7,786 nt of DNA from an uncultured Prevotella sp. (GTDB lineage Bacteria; Bacteroidota; Bacteroidia; Bacteroidales; Bacteroidaceae): contig CAKPZJ010000041.1 of NCBI GenBank assembly GCA_934204655.1, positions 1-7,786 on the forward strand, given 5' to 3'. A program made the position numbers and the translations under genes. The notes under the pieces are model-generated. The model was not told the DNA's origin. It saw nothing but the letters and a program-made list of their open reading frames with translations, and made no database searches. Each line of letters opens with the position of its first letter. Within the stretch, counting starts at the first letter, position 1. This document shows, in pieces, positions 5,539 to 7,786 of the stretch.

Positions 5539-6681
5539 ATGAAACTATTTGATGTATATAACCTCTCCGACGTGAATATCGTCAAGGGCCGGGGCTGCCG
5601 GGTATGGGACGACAAGGGTCAGGAGTACCTGGACCTGTACGGTGGCCATGCCGTGATAAGCATAGGGCACTGCCATCCCCACTATGTCGACATGATGACG
5701 CGCCAGCTCAACCAGTTAGGATTTTACAGCAACTCGGTCATCAACCGCCTGCAGGAGCAGCTGGCCCAGAGGCTTGGCCCCATCTGTGGCTACGACGACT
5801 ACAGCCTGTTCTTAGTCAACTCGGGGGCCGAGGCTAATGAGAACTGCCTCAAACTGGCCTCGTTCCACACCGGGCGCAAGCGTGTACTGGCCGCCGACAA
5901 GGCTTTCCACGGCCGTACGTCGCTCGCCGTTGAGGTAACCGACATTGCCAAGTACAGCGCCCCCATCAATGCCAATGGGCACACCACCTTTCTGCCCCTC
6001 AACGACCTTGAGGCGTGGGAGCGAGAACTGGCCAAGGGCGACGTGAGCGCCTGTATCTTAGAGTGCATACAGGGCGTGGGCGGACTGAACATGGCTACGG
6101 CCGAGTTTGCCCAGGGCCTGCAAGCCGCGTGCCACAAGTACGGCACCGTGCTTATCTGTGACGAGATACAGTGTGGCTATGGCCGCAGCGGAAAGTTCTT
6201 TGCCCATCAGTGGTTAGACATACGGCCTGACCTGATAAGCGTGGCCAAGGGCATAGGCAACGGTTTCCCCATGTCGGGTGTCATCATATCGCCCGCGTTT
6301 ACTCCTGTCAAGGGTCAGCTGGGCACCACTTTCGGCGGAAACCACCTGGCCTGTACGGCAGCCTTAGCCGTGCTCGACGTGTTCGAGCAGGAGCATCTGG
6401 TAGACAATGCCCACGTGGTGGGCGAGTATCTGCTGGACCAGCTTCGCCAGCTGCAGCACACCTCGAAGCACATCACCGAGGTGCGCGGCCGTGGTCTCAT
6501 GGCTGGTGCCGTGCTCGACATTCCCCATAGCGAGGTTCGCTCGCGCCTGGTACATCAGGAGCACTGCTTTACGGGCTGCGCCGGTACCAACATCCTGCGT
6601 ATCCTGCCTCCTCTCTGTCTTACCAAGGCCGAGGTCGACGATTTCATCGCCCGGCTGAAGCGCGTACTCGACTCACTATGA
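5539..6681 (+). CDS. argD: Acylornithine aminotransferase (class III, PLP-dependent)
   Basis: ArgD transfers an amino group from glutamate to N-acylglutamate semialdehyde, giving N-acylornithine. The substrate is probably succinylated if this organism follows the Bacteroides pathway. The 380-residue chain is of normal length for the class III aminotransferase family. NSGAEANE (94-101) is the PLP phosphate-binding loop. VLICDEIQCGYGRSGKFFAH contains Asp208, which contacts the pyridine nitrogen, and SVAKGIGNGFPM contains the Schiff-base Lys237. GTTFGGNHLAC completes the cofactor site. The ATG at 5539 precedes a typical N-terminus. It follows argC after 42 bases, and its TGA overlaps the proC ATG (ATGA, 6678-6681). 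Related class III enzymes such as ornithine or GABA aminotransferase are less likely given the arginine context. Confidence 0.94.
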   Translation: MKLFDVYNLSDVNIVKGRGCRVWDDKGQEYLDLYGGHAVISIGHCHPHYVDMMTRQLNQLGFYSNSVINRLQEQLAQRLGPICGYDDYSLFLVNSGAEANENCLKLASFHTGRKRVLAADKAFHGRTSLAVEVTDIAKYSAPINANGHTTFLPLNDLEAWERELAKGDVSACILECIQGVGGLNMATAEFAQGLQAACHKYGTVLICDEIQCGYGRSGKFFAHQWLDIRPDLISVAKGIGNGFPMSGVIISPAFTPVKGQLGTTFGGNHLACTAALAVLDVFEQEHLVDNAHVVGEYLLDQLRQLQHTSKHITEVRGRGLMAGAVLDIPHSEVRSRLVHQEHCFTGCAGTNILRILPPLCLTKAEVDDFIARLKRVLDSL

Positions 6682-7466
6682 AGATAGCAGTTATAGGGGC
6701 CGGTGCCATGGGTGGGTCGCTGGCCGAGGGACTGCTCAGCGGCACCCTCTTTGCCCCGGCCGACATCTGCGTGGCCAACCCGCATACGGGCAAGTTAGCC
6801 CCGTTAGCAGCGCGGGGCGCACGCACCACCACCGACAACCGCGAGGCCGTGGCCGGTGCCGACTATGTAGTCATCGTGGTAAAACCATGGCTGGTAGAGG
6901 GCGTGATAGCCGAACTGAAACCTGTGCTCGACTACAGCAGGCAGACGGTCATCAACATGGCGGCAGCCATACCGTCGGCCCAGCTGTTAGCATGGCTCGA
7001 ACGCGACGGGGCCACCCCCGTGCTCTTCCAGGCCATACCCAATATAGCCATCGCACAGCGCGCGTCAATGACATTCGTAGCCACGCCCAATGCCGACCAG
7101 GCCCATACGGACCAGGTGATGGATATCTTTGCCGACTTAGGCAAGGCCATGCTGGTAGACGAGCATCTGCTGAGTGCCGGCACGTCGATGGCCGGATGTG
7201 GCATAGCCTACGCTATGCGCTATGTGCGCGCGGCATCAGAGGGAGGTGTCGAGTTGGGCTTCAAGGCCGACGAGGCCAAGGAGATAGCCCTGCAGACCAT
7301 GGCCGGAGCCGTGGCCCTGCTCCAGGCGACGGGCCGCCATCCCGAAGCCGAGATAGACCGCGTAACCACACCCGGTGGCCTCACCATCCGGGGCCTCAAC
7401 GCCATGGAGCAAGCAGGTTTCTCTAACGCGGTTATCCAGGGCCTCGTCTGCGGCAAGCACAAGTAA
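6678..7466 (+). CDS. proC: Pyrroline-5-carboxylate reductase
   Basis: ProC reduces delta-1-pyrroline-5-carboxylate to proline with NAD(P)H. The 262-residue chain opens with the Rossmann motif VIGAGAMGGSLAEGLL (5-20). It carries the family's C-terminal helical dimer domain with GTSMAGCGIAY (168-178) and the signature TTPGGLTIRGL (230-240). The length is normal. The start overlaps the argD stop by four bases, indicating translational coupling, and this is the last arginine-operon gene before a large hairpin. Its placement joins proline and arginine synthesis, both of which draw on glutamate. P5C also arises from ornithine, so arginine control of ProC would couple the two pools. The operon ARG box probably controls it too. 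Confidence 0.95.
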   Translation: MKIAVIGAGAMGGSLAEGLLSGTLFAPADICVANPHTGKLAPLAARGARTTTDNREAVAGADYVVIVVKPWLVEGVIAELKPVLDYSRQTVINMAAAIPSAQLLAWLERDGATPVLFQAIPNIAIAQRASMTFVATPNADQAHTDQVMDIFADLGKAMLVDEHLLSAGTSMAGCGIAYAMRYVRAASEGGVELGFKADEAKEIALQTMAGAVALLQATGRHPEAEIDRVTTPGGLTIRGLNAMEQAGFSNAVIQGLVCGKHK

Positions 7467-7502
7467 CACTACAAGCAGTCTCCACGGGCTGCGCCACACA
7501 TA

Positions 7503-7569
7503 AGGAGTGGCCACCGCCACGACGCCAGCCGGTTCTCGTACCGCAGTAGTCGTGGCGGTGGCCATTCCT
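7503..7569 (+). terminator. Very long hairpin after proC (candidate operon terminator)
   Basis: The arms at 7503-7523 and 7549-7569 form a 21-bp stem with one G-U pair and no bulges, rich in GGCCACCGCCACGAC. The 25-base loop contains a small inner stem, CGGT (7530-7533) with ACCG (7540-7543). It lies 36 bases after the proC stop. GCGTTTAC follows rather than a U-tract. It could end transcription by another route, protect the mRNA 3' end, or belong to a dispersed repeat family. It is symmetrical enough to act in both directions. Confidence 0.65.
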
Positions 7570-7601
7570 GCGTTTACAGGCATAGGTTCCCAAAAGCAGT
7601 C

Positions 7602-7645
7602 GCGGGTATGGCTATGTTGTCTCCGCCAATATTTTTTTTATTTTT
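7602..7645 (+). terminator. Weak hairpin with long T-rich tract
   Basis: GCGGG near 7602-7606 can pair with TCCGC near 7622-7626 (one G-U). It is followed by CAATA and a run of eight Ts, then ATTTTT. The T-tract is convincing but the stem is short, with a long loop. It may act with the large hairpin upstream to end the arg operon. Equally, it may be just AT-rich promoter-region sequence for the next gene. Confidence 0.3.
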
Positions 7646-7654
7646 CTGCTCAAA

Positions 7655-7679
7655 CTTATCAACCTGAGTTCGGGATAAG
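7655..7679. repeat. Short inverted repeat upstream of the partial gene
   Basis: CTTATC (7655-7660) and GATAAG (7674-7679) are exact reverse complements with a 13-base interval, AACCTGAGTTCGG, which contains a further CC/GG pair. It sits 18 bases before the next candidate ATG (7698). It could be an operator, a leader hairpin, or the end of a mobile element. No choice can be made from this window. Confidence 0.3.
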
Positions 7680-7697
7680 AATGTCGGAAAGTCAATT

Positions 7698-7786
7698 ATG
7701 CAACAAGATACGATTTATCATCCCTCCACATGGGTGAATGGCTATCTGTGTTTTGTAAAAAGCGAAAAGATTCTCTTATTGGATAA
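7698..7786 (+). CDS. 5' end of an unrecognised gene, cut by the window edge
   Basis: From the ATG at 7698 the frame stays open for 29 codons to the window edge, beginning MQQDTIYHPSTWVNGYLCFV. It is the only rightward frame with a start codon here that is still open at the edge. The composition (Trp, Tyr, hydrophobic strands) looks protein-like. The fragment is reminiscent of the beta-rich N-terminal sensor part of AraC-type or other regulators, but I do not recognise a family and this is a guess. It is separated from proC by about 230 bases holding the large hairpin and a T-rich tract, so it is probably a separate transcription unit. A leftward frame, also open at the edge and ending at 7696, is an alternative. 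Confidence 0.4.
   Translation, partial: MQQDTIYHPSTWVNGYLCFVKSEKILLLD

Noticed and set aside
7655..7679. Insertion-sequence terminal repeat
   Set aside because: The motif looks somewhat like ends of Bacteroidetes mobile elements, but no partner end, target duplication or transposase is visible in the window.
7507..7737. 76-codon rightward frame after proC
   Set aside because: It begins inside the long hairpin, so its alanine/valine-rich start reflects the inverted repeat; no family likeness and no conserved motif.

Overview
The window looks like Bacteroidales chromosome, most likely a Prevotella-, Bacteroides- or Muribaculaceae-type gut or oral organism. The reasons are a Bacteroidetes-type promoter (TTTG, 20 bases, then TATATTTG), a DUF4923-type lipoprotein, no clear Shine-Dalgarno sequences, GC-rich genes separated by AT-rich spacers, and the gene order argR - GNAT - argG - argC - argD - proC known from Bacteroides. 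The genus is an inference. All complete genes lie on the + strand.

Layout. Bases 1-235 are an AT-rich leader with a hairpin and one possible -7 box. Bases 236-961 encode a Bax inhibitor-1/YccA family membrane protein, closed by a 12-bp hairpin (993-1024). Bases 1070-1723 encode a small lipoprotein, followed by a good intrinsic terminator (1746-1780). A regulatory region (about 1799-1911) follows, with a well-formed promoter and two ARG-box-like palindromes. One sits upstream of the -33 element and the other lies between the predicted transcription start and the argR start codon. The probable operon is argR (1912), GNAT acyltransferase (2408), argG (3060), a single-domain PspC gene (4337), argC (4528), argD (5539) and proC (6678-7466). 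It ends in a very long hairpin (7503-7569). The last 89 bases appear to be the 5' end of another, unrecognised gene.

How the genes work together. ArgR senses arginine and probably represses its own operon. The GNAT protein probably acylates glutamate; by comparison with Bacteroides, the acyl group may be succinyl. ArgC and ArgD carry out the reductase and aminotransferase steps on the acylated intermediates, and ArgG performs the penultimate step to argininosuccinate. ProC makes proline from the glutamate-semialdehyde/P5C branch. The kinase (argB), transcarbamylase (argF'), deacylase and argH are not in this window. The least ordinary points are the operator architecture at argR, the PspC gene overlapping argC, a cysteine tetrad in the GNAT protein, and several strong hairpins inside and after the operon. 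I see no RNA gene, CRISPR array or recognisable transposase, and no clearly novel system.
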